Below, in pieces: positions 8,147 to 15,925 of a stretch of DNA of 18,111 nucleotides. Each line of letters opens with the position of its first letter. The stretch's first letter is position 1. The notes beneath the pieces were generated by a model. That model did no database searches, was not told where the DNA came from, and saw only the letters and a program-made list of their open reading frames with translations. A program made the translations under genes and the position numbers. Source of the stretch: JAVBOP01 sp031550405 (GTDB lineage Bacteria > Bacteroidota > Ignavibacteria > Kapaibacteriales > UBA2268); the NCBI GenBank assembly GCA_031550405.1, contig JAVBOP010000088.1:1-18111 (forward strand), in the 5' to 3' direction.

Positions 8147-8518
8147 ATGGACAATAAATATAATTATGTAACAAAGCTTGATGTTAAGTTCGATTATTTG
8201 CAGAAGATAGACATTCCGCAACTGGTCGAGGAGTGCAAGGATAAGTGGTTCAATCAGACGCTGGCGAAAGTCAATGACAGCGTTGTGCGGATTGGCATTG
8301 TCGAAGGCGAGTACCATTGGCACAAGCACGATAATGATGACGAGTTCTTTTTTGTGCTAAGCGGCAGGCTGTTAATAGACTTGGAAGATAGCACCATCGA
8401 ATTGAATCCCAATCAGGGCACCACAATTCCGAAAGGTGTAAAGCACCGCCCGCGCGCTCCGCAAAAAACAGTGATGCTGATGCTTGAAACAGCTAATATT
8501 GAGCCAACGGGCGACTAA
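8147..8518 (+). CDS. Small single-domain cupin protein
   Basis: The protein (123 aa) is one conserved beta-barrel cupin domain of the cupin_2 type. Cupin motif 1 is clear: H59-K-H61, four residues, E66, six residues, G73, and motif 2 follows as G91-TTIPKG97-VK-H100. These give the usual 3-His/1-Glu metal site (H59, H61, E66, H100), so a metal-dependent enzyme or small-molecule sensor is expected; the substrate cannot be told. There is no signal peptide, so it is cytoplasmic. It sits 24 nt after the large fusion gene and 21 nt before the rhomboid gene and is probably co-transcribed with them. No Shine-Dalgarno is visible; a palindrome copy occupies the position before the start codon. Confidence is high for the fold and low for any biochemical role. 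Confidence 0.9.
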   Translation: MDNKYNYVTKLDVKFDYLQKIDIPQLVEECKDKWFNQTLAKVNDSVVRIGIVEGEYHWHKHDNDDEFFFVLSGRLLIDLEDSTIELNPNQGTTIPKGVKHRPRAPQKTVMLMLETANIEPTGD

Positions 8519-8522
8519 ACTA

Positions 8523-8529
8523 TTCATAA
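8523..8529 (+). promoter_or_regulatory. Half-site TTCATAA before the rhomboid gene
   Basis: The invariant right arm TTCATAA of the gapped palindrome occurs alone in the 21-nt gap between the cupin and rhomboid genes, 10 nt before the ATG. The left arm is missing because that position lies in the cupin coding sequence. Confidence 0.3.
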
Positions 8530-8539
8530 AATATAAAAA

Positions 8540-9139
8540 ATGGCAGCAACTGTATTATTTATAATGACCATACTGGCAAGCCTGCTTGCATTTGGCAATC
8601 GCAATTTGAAAAACAGATTCATGTTTCGTCCATATCAGGTTGTGCATAATAAAAAATGGCATCTGTTACTCACAAGCGGCTTTATTCACAATGACTTAAT
8701 GCACTTGGTGTTCAATATGCTCACTTTTTACTTCTTTGCATTCAGCCTTGAATCGACCATTGGCATAACCAACTTTATTATCATATACTTGGGCAGTATG
8801 ATATTAAGCCATATTCCAACCCTGCTGAGGCATAAAAATGATTGGCAATACTGTTCGCTTGGTGCATCGGGCGCCATTTCCGGGATTTTGTTCAGCTCAA
8901 TTGTCATCTATCCAACAAATAAAATTATGATGATGCCCATACCTATTCCCTTGCCATCAGCTGTTTTTGGGGTGGCATATCTGGTTTGGTGCAAATTTGC
9001 AGCAAGATATTCGCAGGATAATATCAACCACGATGCACACTTTGCTGGCGCCATTTCGGGCGTAATTCTTTCTTTCATGCTGTTCGGCAAAGATATTGTT
9101 TCAATCTGGAAAGAATTATTAACTTTTTTTAATAATTAA
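8540..9139 (+). CDS. Rhomboid-family intramembrane serine protease
   Basis: The protein (199 aa) is a compact six-helix rhomboid, which cleaves membrane-spanning substrates within the lipid bilayer. The catalytic pair is present: Ser110 in the LGASGAISG motif and His167 in AHFAG of the last conserved helix. The oxyanion-hole histidine/asparagine pair is also seen, H55 and N59 in MHLVFNML. The length fits the minimal bacterial form with no extra domain. It follows the cupin gene by 21 nt and precedes the next gene by 12 nt. Substrates are not predictable. Co-location with an exported metallopeptidase fusion could hint at shared envelope proteolysis, but rhomboids lie in many contexts and this is only inference. 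Confidence 0.92.
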   Translation: MAATVLFIMTILASLLAFGNRNLKNRFMFRPYQVVHNKKWHLLLTSGFIHNDLMHLVFNMLTFYFFAFSLESTIGITNFIIIYLGSMILSHIPTLLRHKNDWQYCSLGASGAISGILFSSIVIYPTNKIMMMPIPIPLPSAVFGVAYLVWCKFAARYSQDNINHDAHFAGAISGVILSFMLFGKDIVSIWKELLTFFNN

Positions 9140-9151
9140 GGTGCGATTTAT

Positions 9152-9637
9152 ATGCTTATTGATAATTATCTTAATGCGCTCAATGACACCAACCGCCTGT
9201 TTTTCAAAGAGATAGATGATTATTTGCAACGGCATGATTATAAGTTAAAAATAGAGGCTATAAAATCAGGCACTCGATTTACATATACTTGCAACAAAAA
9301 TCGGCGGGCAATTGCAAATTTTGTTATCGAAGAAAATAAGTTCCAGCTGCATCTATACGCGGATAATATCAGTAGTTATACCGATTTTGTGCAGAGTTTG
9401 CCGAAAAATATTTTATCTGTTTTGCAAAAAGGCGGAAAATGCAAACGGCTGATAGATGCTGATGCGTGTAACCCTAAGTGTATAATGGGTTACGATTATT
9501 TGCTTGATAACATGCGTTATCAAAAATGCCGCTACTTAAATTTTAAATTTTTACTGATTAATCATGAATATAATGCGTTTATCGAAAGGCTTATCAAGCA
9601 TGAATGTATAGCTCGAGAAGCAGCATTTTTATTGTAA
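9152..9637 (+). CDS. Unrecognised protein with a four-cysteine motif
   Basis: I do not recognise this 161-aa protein. It has no signal peptide or membrane segment. The first 95 residues are mixed alpha/beta with many charged residues. The C-terminal half contains cysteines 97, 106, 110 and 126 (C-x8-C-x3-C-x15-C) around DACNPKCIMGYDYLLDNMRY and KCRYLNFKF, which looks like a metal-binding or structural cysteine cluster; C47 and C152 lie outside it. The start is supported by AAGGTG 8 nt upstream. It lies 12 nt after the rhomboid gene and 4 nt before the epimerase gene, so it belongs to the same transcript. A small zinc-binding regulator or a protein that packs on a metal centre are both possible; nothing here decides. 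Confidence 0.75.
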   Translation: MLIDNYLNALNDTNRLFFKEIDDYLQRHDYKLKIEAIKSGTRFTYTCNKNRRAIANFVIEENKFQLHLYADNISSYTDFVQSLPKNILSVLQKGGKCKRLIDADACNPKCIMGYDYLLDNMRYQKCRYLNFKFLLINHEYNAFIERLIKHECIAREAAFLL

Positions 9638-9641
9638 CTAT

Positions 9642-10265
9642 ATGAAAATACAAAATATTAGAAGTTTAGAAATACCGGAGATTAAACTTATTAGATTTGA
9701 AAAATTTATTGACAGTCGCGGCTTTTTTTCGGAGGTGTATAATATCAATGACATTCGCCGCGAGTGCCCGTTTTTAGGCAATTTTCAAATAATGCAGGCG
9801 AACGAGGCGTATTCTCACGCCAATACTTTTCGTGGCTTGCATTTTCAGTGGAATCCGCACATGGGCAAGCTGGTCAGACTGATTTATGGCAAGCTTATCG
9901 ACCTTGCTCTCGACCTGCGTCCTGATAGCATAACTTATGGTAAAATAGTAGGTTGCGAGGTCAAGTGCTCGTGTGATTATGCCGATTGGATATGGATTCC
10001 GCCGGGTTTCGCGCATGGTGCATTGCTGCTCGAAAAATCGATGATAGAATATTTTTGCACAGGCACCTACAATCCAGAAAACGAGCGCACAATCTCCATT
10101 TTTTCTGATGATATTGATTGGTCTATATGCAACAAAGAAATATTAAATATTTTTAATAATATTGATAAGCCTCAATTAAACATAAAAGATAGAGATTTGC
10201 ATGCCATGACTTTCACAGAATGGAAAAACACTGTGGAATCAAAATCTACCTTCATCAATTTATAA
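9642..10265 (+). CDS. rfbC: dTDP-4-dehydrorhamnose 3,5-epimerase family protein (RmlC-like)
   Basis: RmlC epimerises C3 and C5 of dTDP-4-keto-6-deoxyglucose on the way to dTDP-L-rhamnose, a surface-polysaccharide sugar. This 207-aa protein has the family's core: DSRGFFSEVYN near residue 25, the substrate/catalytic stretch FRGLHFQ with R64 and catalytic H67, KLVRLIYGKLIDLALDLR, IPPGFAHG, and EYFCTGTYNPENE holding the expected catalytic-acid tyrosine region. Length is near the usual 180-190 aa with a short C-terminal addition. It is the last gene of the cluster, 4 nt after the cysteine-motif gene. The rmlA, rmlB and rmlD partners are not present here, so it may act in another nucleotide-sugar pathway; family membership is secure and the exact substrate is not. 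Confidence 0.85.
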   Translation: MKIQNIRSLEIPEIKLIRFEKFIDSRGFFSEVYNINDIRRECPFLGNFQIMQANEAYSHANTFRGLHFQWNPHMGKLVRLIYGKLIDLALDLRPDSITYGKIVGCEVKCSCDYADWIWIPPGFAHGALLLEKSMIEYFCTGTYNPENERTISIFSDDIDWSICNKEILNIFNNIDKPQLNIKDRDLHAMTFTEWKNTVESKSTFINL

Positions 10266-10383
10266 AAATATGAAAAATAATTTATAATTTTATCTAATAA
10301 AACTATATGGAAATAAGGTCTTTTTAGCCGCTATATTTTCACTGATTTTTATAAAATACAATGTAAATTATGCTGTTGTTTAT

Positions 10384-10466
10384 GGCTTGACCGTGATGCA
10401 GCCAAGCCGCAGAATCTGGATAGCTGCCGGCTGAGGTGGGAAAAAGTTCCGCACTTTGCCAGCGGT
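10384..10466. ncRNA. GC-rich two-hairpin island, candidate structured RNA
   Basis: The 384-nt gap between the epimerase gene and mraY is AT-rich except for this island. Hairpin 1 pairs GGCTTG (10384-10389) with CAAGCC (10403-10408) over a 13-nt loop. Hairpin 2 pairs 10423-10431 with 10458-10466 (nine positions, one C-A mismatch, two G-T pairs), encloses GTGGGAA (10436-10442) with TTCC-G-CAC (10447-10454, one bulged G), and ends in the loop AAAG. No known riboswitch, tRNA, SRP or tmRNA signature matches, and the strand is undecided. Elsewhere in the gap I see a weak palindrome-like site (10268-10287, two mismatches) and the mraY promoter box. Confidence 0.35.
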
Positions 10467-10611
10467 AACCTACTTTAATAAGAAAGTATATGAGATAAAA
10501 CAACAAATTTCAAAATTAAAATATCAATCGTATACACACAAATTTATTGCATTTTCTTGCAGCGCTTACAAAAAATATATTTCATAGTTTTTTTGCGAAC
10601 TATAAAAATTG

Positions 10612-10619
10612 TAATTTTG
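10612..10619 (+). promoter_or_regulatory. Likely -7 box of the mraY promoter
   Basis: TAATTTTG matches TAnnTTTG and lies 30 nt before the mraY start. A TTTG is found at 10592-10595, 16 nt upstream, slightly closer than usual for a -33 element. Confidence 0.45.
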
Positions 10620-10649
10620 TACTGCATTGTCATTTAACCTACTAAAATT

Positions 10650-11780
10650 ATGCTGTACTATTTTGCAGAATGGGTGGAAAAAATATTCTCTCCGCCGGGA
10701 TTTGGAGTATTCCAATATCTTACATTTCGCGCCGCTGCCGCTGCCATAACGGCATTGCTCATTAGCTTTGTTTTTGGTCCAAAAATTATTAACATGTTGA
10801 AAAATAAGCAACTTGGCGAACAGGCTAAAACCGAATTATCTAATGTCGGCACGCATTCCCTAAAAGCCGGCACTCCGACAATGGGTGGAATAATTGTGTT
10901 GCTTGCCTTAATTTTGCCTTCCTTGCTTTGGGCAAACATTTCTAATATATATATAATTCTAATACTTATAACTACTGCATGGCTTGGCGGAGTTGGATTT
11001 TTAGATGATTATTTAAAGGTTGTAAAAAAATATAAAAAAGGGTTAATCGGAAAATACAAAATTATCGGGCAGATTATAATTGGAGCTGTGCTTGGTTCTA
11101 TAATTTATTTTTTGCCAGATTTGTTTGGCTCTAATTTCGATTTATATAATACACTTACAACGATACCGTTTTCTAAAAACGGCAATTTTGATTTTGGCAT
11201 ACTATATATTCCAATCGTGATTTTTATTTTGACAGCCACTTCAAATGCTGTTAATTTAACCGATGGATTAGACGGTCTTGCCATTGGAACGGTGGGTATT
11301 GTTGCTTTAACCCTTGCTTTGATTTGCTATATATCAGGCAATGCGACATTTGCTAAATACCTTAATATAATCCACTTGCAAGGCTCTGGCGAATTGACGA
11401 TATTCTGCGCCTCATTAGTGGGAGCCTGTCTTGGATTTTTATGGTATAACTCCTATCCGGCACAGGTATTTATGGGAGATACAGGCTCGCTGGCTTTAGG
11501 TGGAGCAATTGGCGGATTGTGTATTTTAATTAAAAAAGAATTTTTATTACCGATATTGGGTGGCTTGTTTTTCGCGGAAACTGTATCTGTAATAATACAA
11601 GTAGGTTACTATAAGTACAGCAAAAAAAAATATGGTGAAGGGCGCCGCATTTTTCTGATGGCTCCCATCCACCATCATTTCGAGCGCAAAGGCATACACG
11701 AAGCGAAAATCGTGATTCGTTATTATATCGTTGCCGTCATTCTGGCAATCATAACATTAGCTACATTTAAAGTCAGATAA
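10650..11780 (+). CDS. mraY: Phospho-N-acetylmuramoyl-pentapeptide transferase
   Basis: MraY transfers phospho-MurNAc-pentapeptide from UDP to undecaprenyl phosphate on the inner face of the cytoplasmic membrane, making lipid I for peptidoglycan. The protein (376 aa) is of normal length, with about ten membrane helices and every diagnostic motif: KAGTPTMGGI (about 72-81), GFLDDYLK with the aspartate pair (about 115-122), TDGLDGLAIG (about 204), FMGDTGSLALGG (about 274) and APIHHHFE (about 338-345). The gene is usually inside the dcw cluster beside murF and murD; here it stands apart, after a 384-nt gap and just before pgi. A 35-nt gap to pgi suggests one transcript. No Shine-Dalgarno is obvious. 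The call is certain. Confidence 0.98.
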   Translation: MLYYFAEWVEKIFSPPGFGVFQYLTFRAAAAAITALLISFVFGPKIINMLKNKQLGEQAKTELSNVGTHSLKAGTPTMGGIIVLLALILPSLLWANISNIYIILILITTAWLGGVGFLDDYLKVVKKYKKGLIGKYKIIGQIIIGAVLGSIIYFLPDLFGSNFDLYNTLTTIPFSKNGNFDFGILYIPIVIFILTATSNAVNLTDGLDGLAIGTVGIVALTLALICYISGNATFAKYLNIIHLQGSGELTIFCASLVGACLGFLWYNSYPAQVFMGDTGSLALGGAIGGLCILIKKEFLLPILGGLFFAETVSVIIQVGYYKYSKKKYGEGRRIFLMAPIHHHFERKGIHEAKIVIRYYIVAVILAIITLATFKVR

Positions 11781-11786
11781 CAAGAT

Positions 11787-11806
11787 TTATTAAAAAAAAT
11801 TCATAA
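11787..11806. repeat. Gapped palindrome, copy E
   Basis: TTATTAA-AAAAAA-TTCATAA: one arm mismatch. It occupies most of the 35-nt gap between mraY and pgi and ends 9 nt before the pgi start. Confidence 0.55.
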
Positions 11807-11815
11807 TAATGATAT

Positions 11816-13468
11816 ATGAAAATAAAATTATCTCAGGAATGGCTGAATATCAGCAGGCAATATGAAGCTGCTAAAAATATAAGCATGAAATCGCTTTTTG
11901 AAAAAGACCAAAATCGATTTGAAAATTTTTCTATTCGACTGGAAAATATCCTGTTTGACTTTTCAAAAAATATTATCACAAGCGACATATTTTCAACGCT
12001 GTTAGAGCTTCCAAAAGCTGCAAAACTCAAAGATAAAATTGATGCGATGTTTGATGGTGAAAAAATTAATTTTACGGAAAATCGCGCTGTACTGCATACT
12101 GCATTGCGCCAGCAAAATTCCAGTCCAATATATGTTGACGGCGAAAATATAATTCCCAAAATTAAATCAGAATTAGCTAAAATGCAGCTTTTTGCTGATA
12201 GCATACATAATGGTATTTTTCGAGGAATAACTAATAAAAAAATTACCGATATTGTTAACATTGGAATAGGCGGGTCAGACCTTGGTCCGGCTATGGTTGT
12301 CGAGGCGCTGCATGATTACGCAGTTGAAGGTATTACTTCCCATTTCGTTTCCAATGTTGATGATACTGACATACTCAATGTCTTGAAGAGAATAAATCCT
12401 GAAACCACGCTGTTTGTCGTTGCGTCGAAGACTTTTACTACGCAGGAAACGCTGCTAAATGCAATGACTGCCAAAGAGTGGCTGCTCGCAAAGCTTGGCA
12501 ATGATACCGGTGCAGTGGCAAAGCATTTTGTTGCGTTATCGACTAATATCGATGCTTGTGCGGCGTTTGGAATTGATGTTGAAAATATTTTCCAGTTTTG
12601 GGATTGGGTTGGCGGTCGATATTCATTGTGGTCGGCTATAGGCCTGTCAATAGCATTATCTGTAAGCTATAATAATTTCAGCGAATTACTGCAAGGCGCC
12701 TTTGCAATGGACGAACATTTTCGCACCGCTCCATTTGATAGGAATATCCCTGTTGTCATGGCATTGCTTGGCATTTGGTATAACAATTTCTTCGATGCCC
12801 GCTCGCATTGCGTCGTTCCCTATGAGCAAAATTTGTCGAAATTTCCCGCTTTTTTACAGCAGCTGGATATGGAAAGCAACGGAAAAAGTATCGACATTTA
12901 TGGTGAAATTCTATCCTGCAGTTCGGCGCCTATTGTTTGGGGAGCGGCTGGTACCAACGCTCAGCATTCATTTTTCCAGCTGATTCATCAAGGCACACAA
13001 ATGATACCTGCGGATTTTATCGCTTTTGCCAAGACTAACCGGAATGAAAATCGTGCAAACATACATCATGATATTTTGCTTTCAAATTTTTTCGCTCAAA
13101 CAGAGGCTTTGATGAAAGGCAAAACACCTGATGAGGCAAGGAAAGAGCTTGTGAAGCAGAATTTGAGTGAAGATGAAATAAACAGGCTTTTGCCTCATAA
13201 AGTTTTTGCAGGCAATAAACCCACTAATACCCTGTTAATTAAAGAGCTTACTCCAAAAACACTTGGCAATTTAATTGCATTATACGAACATAAGGTTTTC
13301 GTACAGGGCTGTTTGTGGGAAATAAATTCTTTCGATCAATGGGGGGTTGAACTGGGCAAACAATTAGCTAAAAAAATATTGCCGGAGCTGGAAACCGCCA
13401 GCAAAATCAATTCGCATGATTCCTCCACCAACGAACTGATTAATTTATATAAGTTGTGGAAGCTGTAA
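11816..13468 (+). CDS. pgi: Glucose-6-phosphate isomerase
   Basis: Pgi interconverts glucose 6-phosphate and fructose 6-phosphate in glycolysis and gluconeogenesis and feeds sugar-nucleotide synthesis. The protein (550 aa) is the long classical form. Phosphate-binding and catalytic motifs are all present: IGGSDLGPAM (about 150), SKTFTTQET (from 204), VGGRYSLWSAIGLSI (about 265), MESNGK with the catalytic glutamate (about 353), GTNAQHSFFQ with the catalytic histidine (about 385), and the signature FDQWGVELGK near 506-519 with the catalytic lysine. It follows mraY by 35 nt. Its last 24 nt overlap the end of the convergent glycosyltransferase gene. It is cytoplasmic, with no sign of damage. Confidence 0.98.
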   Translation: MKIKLSQEWLNISRQYEAAKNISMKSLFEKDQNRFENFSIRLENILFDFSKNIITSDIFSTLLELPKAAKLKDKIDAMFDGEKINFTENRAVLHTALRQQNSSPIYVDGENIIPKIKSELAKMQLFADSIHNGIFRGITNKKITDIVNIGIGGSDLGPAMVVEALHDYAVEGITSHFVSNVDDTDILNVLKRINPETTLFVVASKTFTTQETLLNAMTAKEWLLAKLGNDTGAVAKHFVALSTNIDACAAFGIDVENIFQFWDWVGGRYSLWSAIGLSIALSVSYNNFSELLQGAFAMDEHFRTAPFDRNIPVVMALLGIWYNNFFDARSHCVVPYEQNLSKFPAFLQQLDMESNGKSIDIYGEILSCSSAPIVWGAAGTNAQHSFFQLIHQGTQMIPADFIAFAKTNRNENRANIHHDILLSNFFAQTEALMKGKTPDEARKELVKQNLSEDEINRLLPHKVFAGNKPTNTLLIKELTPKTLGNLIALYEHKVFVQGCLWEINSFDQWGVELGKQLAKKILPELETASKINSHDSSTNELINLYKLWKL

Positions 13469-14569
13469 ATACTTATCGGCAAGACCGGCAATTAAATCCG
13501 TATCAATTGTATTGATACTGCTTCCTTTTTCGACAGCAATTGCCGTAAATGGCGAGCCCATTGGATACCATGCAAAGACATTGTATAATTCCAGATAAAA
13601 TGCAATAATCGGAGTTTTGACAGCAGCAGCCACATGAGTTAGCGAAGTATCGGCAGATATGAGCAGTTTCGCTCCGGCTAATATTGATGAAACAATGAAA
13701 AAATTTTCGATTAATATTTTGCAATTCCTGTTGCCAATGGATTGAACAATATTTTCCACTTGCTCTTTTTGACGGGGATCTCCCGTAACAAAGCATATAT
13801 GGTTTGGATATTTATCTAAAATAATATTAATCAATTGTTTTGCATTTTCTGTTTCCAATGTTTTCAATTCACTCGAACCTGTTGTATTTATTATAAAATA
13901 CGGCGAGCCATTAAGTGAAATATTGCTCTTATGCGGAAAAATATTTTCAACATCAGGCTTATATTCGAGGTTGTTCTTTTCTGCAAAACTCACAGCCTGT
14001 TCAAAATATTCATTAGGAATTGGAACATAATAATTTATGTCAAATTGGCAATGCGGTTCATTGCTAAGAAAATGAACAGATTTTAATAATTGCTCGGATA
14101 TGTGCTCCTTCCAACTGTTTCGAGCCGTTATATGATCAAAAACCATGCTGTATAGCGGCATCCTTTCTTTCGATGCTGACGTAATTTTGTAAGCATCTGG
14201 CGAAATTTTCAGCGCCAGTTTTCCAGCTTTTGTCGTATTTGTAAAAACCAGCGCTATTATTAAATCATATTTATTTTTCTTCATTTTTTTTATAGAATTT
14301 CGCGAAATTTTTGAATTCAGATTTTTTATATTAATAGCGTAAGTTTCATTAACATAAATATCTTCCTTAATAATAAAATCGTTCCGCATCGACGTAATGA
14401 CATCTATTTTTAAATCAGGATTCATTCTTTTTAGATGTTTTATAATTGGAGTCGAAACAAAATAATCGCCAATCGCATCATAGCGAAAAATCAAAATACG
14501 CTCAATATCGTGAATATTTGGTTTGCTTGCGTGTTTTTTCCGCTTGAAAGCCAAATACTTATAATACAT
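13445..14569 (-). CDS. Glycosyltransferase family 9 (heptosyltransferase-like)
   Basis: GT9 enzymes transfer heptose or a related sugar from an ADP- or other nucleotide-activated donor, usually onto the lipopolysaccharide core. This 374-aa protein shows the two Rossmann-like halves of the family: the N-terminal ILIFRYDAIGDYFVSTP, where D35 aligns with the catalytic aspartate of the IGD motif, and the C-terminal donor-binding half with NTTGSSELKTLE (about 228) and LLISADTSLTHVAAAVKTP (302-320). There is a basic N-terminal stretch, consistent with peripheral attachment to the inner membrane. The gene ends inside the last codons of pgi (24-nt convergent overlap) and lies 164 nt after the DUF2851 gene on the same strand. 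The acceptor is unknown; true heptose use is not shown. Confidence 0.9.
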   Translation of the reverse strand: MYYKYLAFKRKKHASKPNIHDIERILIFRYDAIGDYFVSTPIIKHLKRMNPDLKIDVITSMRNDFIIKEDIYVNETYAINIKNLNSKISRNSIKKMKKNKYDLIIALVFTNTTKAGKLALKISPDAYKITSASKERMPLYSMVFDHITARNSWKEHISEQLLKSVHFLSNEPHCQFDINYYVPIPNEYFEQAVSFAEKNNLEYKPDVENIFPHKSNISLNGSPYFIINTTGSSELKTLETENAKQLINIILDKYPNHICFVTGDPRQKEQVENIVQSIGNRNCKILIENFFIVSSILAGAKLLISADTSLTHVAAAVKTPIIAFYLELYNVFAWYPMGSPFTAIAVEKGSSINTIDTDLIAGLADKYLQLPQLI

Positions 14570-14733
14570 TTTTTTTATGAGCGGCGTTTTTTACGCAATT
14601 TTTATTTTTTCTTCTTTTTCCGCTTCAACAAATTTCAATTGCTGAATATCTTTTATAGTTAAAATTTGATTTTTAGTCATTTTATAAATAAACAAAATAA
14701 AAACGATTATACAGCTTAACTTATTCCACAGCG

Positions 14734-15753
14734 TTATGATGGAAAGGTGAATGGAGACTGAGATAAATCGCAAAAAGAAATATATTCAGAAAAATTGTAA
14801 TGGATTTTGTCTGAATTATTATTTGTATTATTTCCAAAATTTCGCATAAGTTCAAGCATGCCTTGCTGTTGCCAAAGGTAATCTTGCGGAATATTTGGAT
14901 ATTTTCTGTATAATTTTTGATAGGCACAATCCGATGTTTTTGACCAGTACCAAAGCAAAATATCGTATTTTCCACTAATATCTGCAAGGCAAAATGCGAT
15001 TGGCAAAACTGCATTTAAAATTAATTCCAGCCTTAAGTGGTATCCTTCGTTATATATTTTATTTTCGAGTAATTTATTGATATTGTTGCTAACTGAATCG
15101 CCTGCACTGCATTTGATATTAAATAAAAAATCATACAAAATGCTGTTAGGTATTTTCTCCAAAAAATCGACAATTTGCGTTTGGTTATAAATGGGACGGC
15201 GCTTCCGGTGGTAATATTTTTCCAGATAATTTTGGGCAGCATTTACAAGCACTTTCCGCAAAGCATGCTGATTTAATTCTAAATAAATATTCATAGTTCT
15301 TCTAAGCAACCGCTCCAGCGCATATTTTTGCAGCTCTTCGAGCGAATCATAATCAAACTCTATTTTTTCTGGAATATAATTTAAATAATTATGCAGCGCT
15401 TGCCTGTCTAACACAAGCGTTTCAAAGGGATTATCCAAATTTTTGTCGTGTTCTAAAACTATGTGCAGCTTGACATTGTCATATTTGTAATTTTTCGAAT
15501 GAGAATGCAACTCCCAATCAGAGCTTTTTTTATGAAATTCGGCGTCTGCAACGATAAATTTGCCATCAATAAGCATGCACACATTGTGAAAATCGGGACC
15601 ATCATTTGCATTATGTTCACCTGTTGAAAGCACTTGCAAATGTTTTTGGCTTTGCAGAGAAAATGTTGTATCGTGCAATTCTGCCAGCATTCTATATACT
15701 GCTTTTTGCAAAAATACTTCGTGATTATCTTCAATATTTTCAGATGGTTTCAT
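14734..15753 (-). CDS. DUF2851 family protein
   Basis: This matches the uncharacterised DUF2851 family, found mostly in Bacteroidota. The diagnostic region is near the N-terminus: STGEHNANDGPDFHNV, then AEFHKKSSDWELHSHSKNY and YDNVKLHIVLEHD. The conserved acidic and histidine residues there (GPDF, EFH, SDW..H.H, LH) look like an active or metal site, but no function is established. A later QQGMLELMRNFG segment also fits the family. It is shorter (339 aa) than the roughly 420 aa I recall as usual. I chose the ATG at 15753; the reading frame extends four codons further to a TTG at 15765 with no better support. It is divergent from the TldD homologue and upstream of the glycosyltransferase on the same strand. 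No signal peptide is seen. Confidence 0.85.
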   Translation of the reverse strand: MKPSENIEDNHEVFLQKAVYRMLAELHDTTFSLQSQKHLQVLSTGEHNANDGPDFHNVCMLIDGKFIVADAEFHKKSSDWELHSHSKNYKYDNVKLHIVLEHDKNLDNPFETLVLDRQALHNYLNYIPEKIEFDYDSLEELQKYALERLLRRTMNIYLELNQHALRKVLVNAAQNYLEKYYHRKRRPIYNQTQIVDFLEKIPNSILYDFLFNIKCSAGDSVSNNINKLLENKIYNEGYHLRLELILNAVLPIAFCLADISGKYDILLWYWSKTSDCAYQKLYRKYPNIPQDYLWQQQGMLELMRNFGNNTNNNSDKIHYNFSEYISFCDLSQSPFTFPS

Positions 15754-15769
15754 TATCACATGCAATCAA

Positions 15770-15789
15770 TTATGATTTTTTTTTCATAA
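15770..15789. repeat. Gapped palindrome, copy F
   Basis: TTATGAT-TTTTTT-TTCATAA: one arm mismatch. It lies 16 nt before the DUF2851 ATG. If the minus-strand box at 15827-15834 is the promoter, it lies in the transcribed leader. A further lone TTCATAA is at 15797-15803. Confidence 0.5.
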
Positions 15790-15826
15790 TTCATATTTCA
15801 TAAATTCAAATATGTTTCGGTGCTTT

Positions 15827-15834
15827 CAAATATA
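15827..15834 (-). promoter_or_regulatory. -7 promoter box for the DUF2851 gene
   Basis: TATATTTG on the minus strand fits TAnnTTTG. It lies 73 nt before the ATG at 15753. No TTTG is seen at the expected -33 distance. Confidence 0.4.
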
Positions 15835-15885
15835 GCAAATTAATTTAGAAATATTTATACTTATAATATTTAACTGAAATAGTGG

Positions 15886-15893
15886 TATATTTG
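15886..15893 (+). promoter_or_regulatory. -7 promoter box for the TldD homologue
   Basis: TATATTTG fits TAnnTTTG and lies 32 nt before the start codon. The same 8-mer faces the opposite way at 15827-15834, so the two divergent genes have matching boxes. No clear -33 element is seen. Confidence 0.5.
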
Positions 15894-15925
15894 TGGTGTT
15901 TTCAAAATTGTATCGAACTTAAATT

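Noticed and set aside
10395..10415. Signal-recognition-particle RNA, suggested by GCAGCCAAG
   Set aside because: The conserved apical loop and opposite strand of domain IV (the GGAA-type tetraloop and AGG side) are missing, and the local pairing is different.
10380..10470. Minus-strand reading frame through the GC-rich island
   Set aside because: About 29 codons with no ATG or GTG start after the preceding stop, and explained by the hairpin arms. Treated as non-coding.
14591..14680. Minus-strand 29-codon frame (MTKNQILTIKDIQQ...) between DUF2851 and the glycosyltransferase
   Set aside because: It is short and lysine/glutamate-rich, with no Shine-Dalgarno and no family resemblance. It could be real, but nothing separates it from a chance frame.
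15754..15765. TTG at 15765 as the DUF2851 start
   Set aside because: It adds only four residues (M/L-H-V-I) and has no ribosome-binding site. The ATG at 15753 is simpler.
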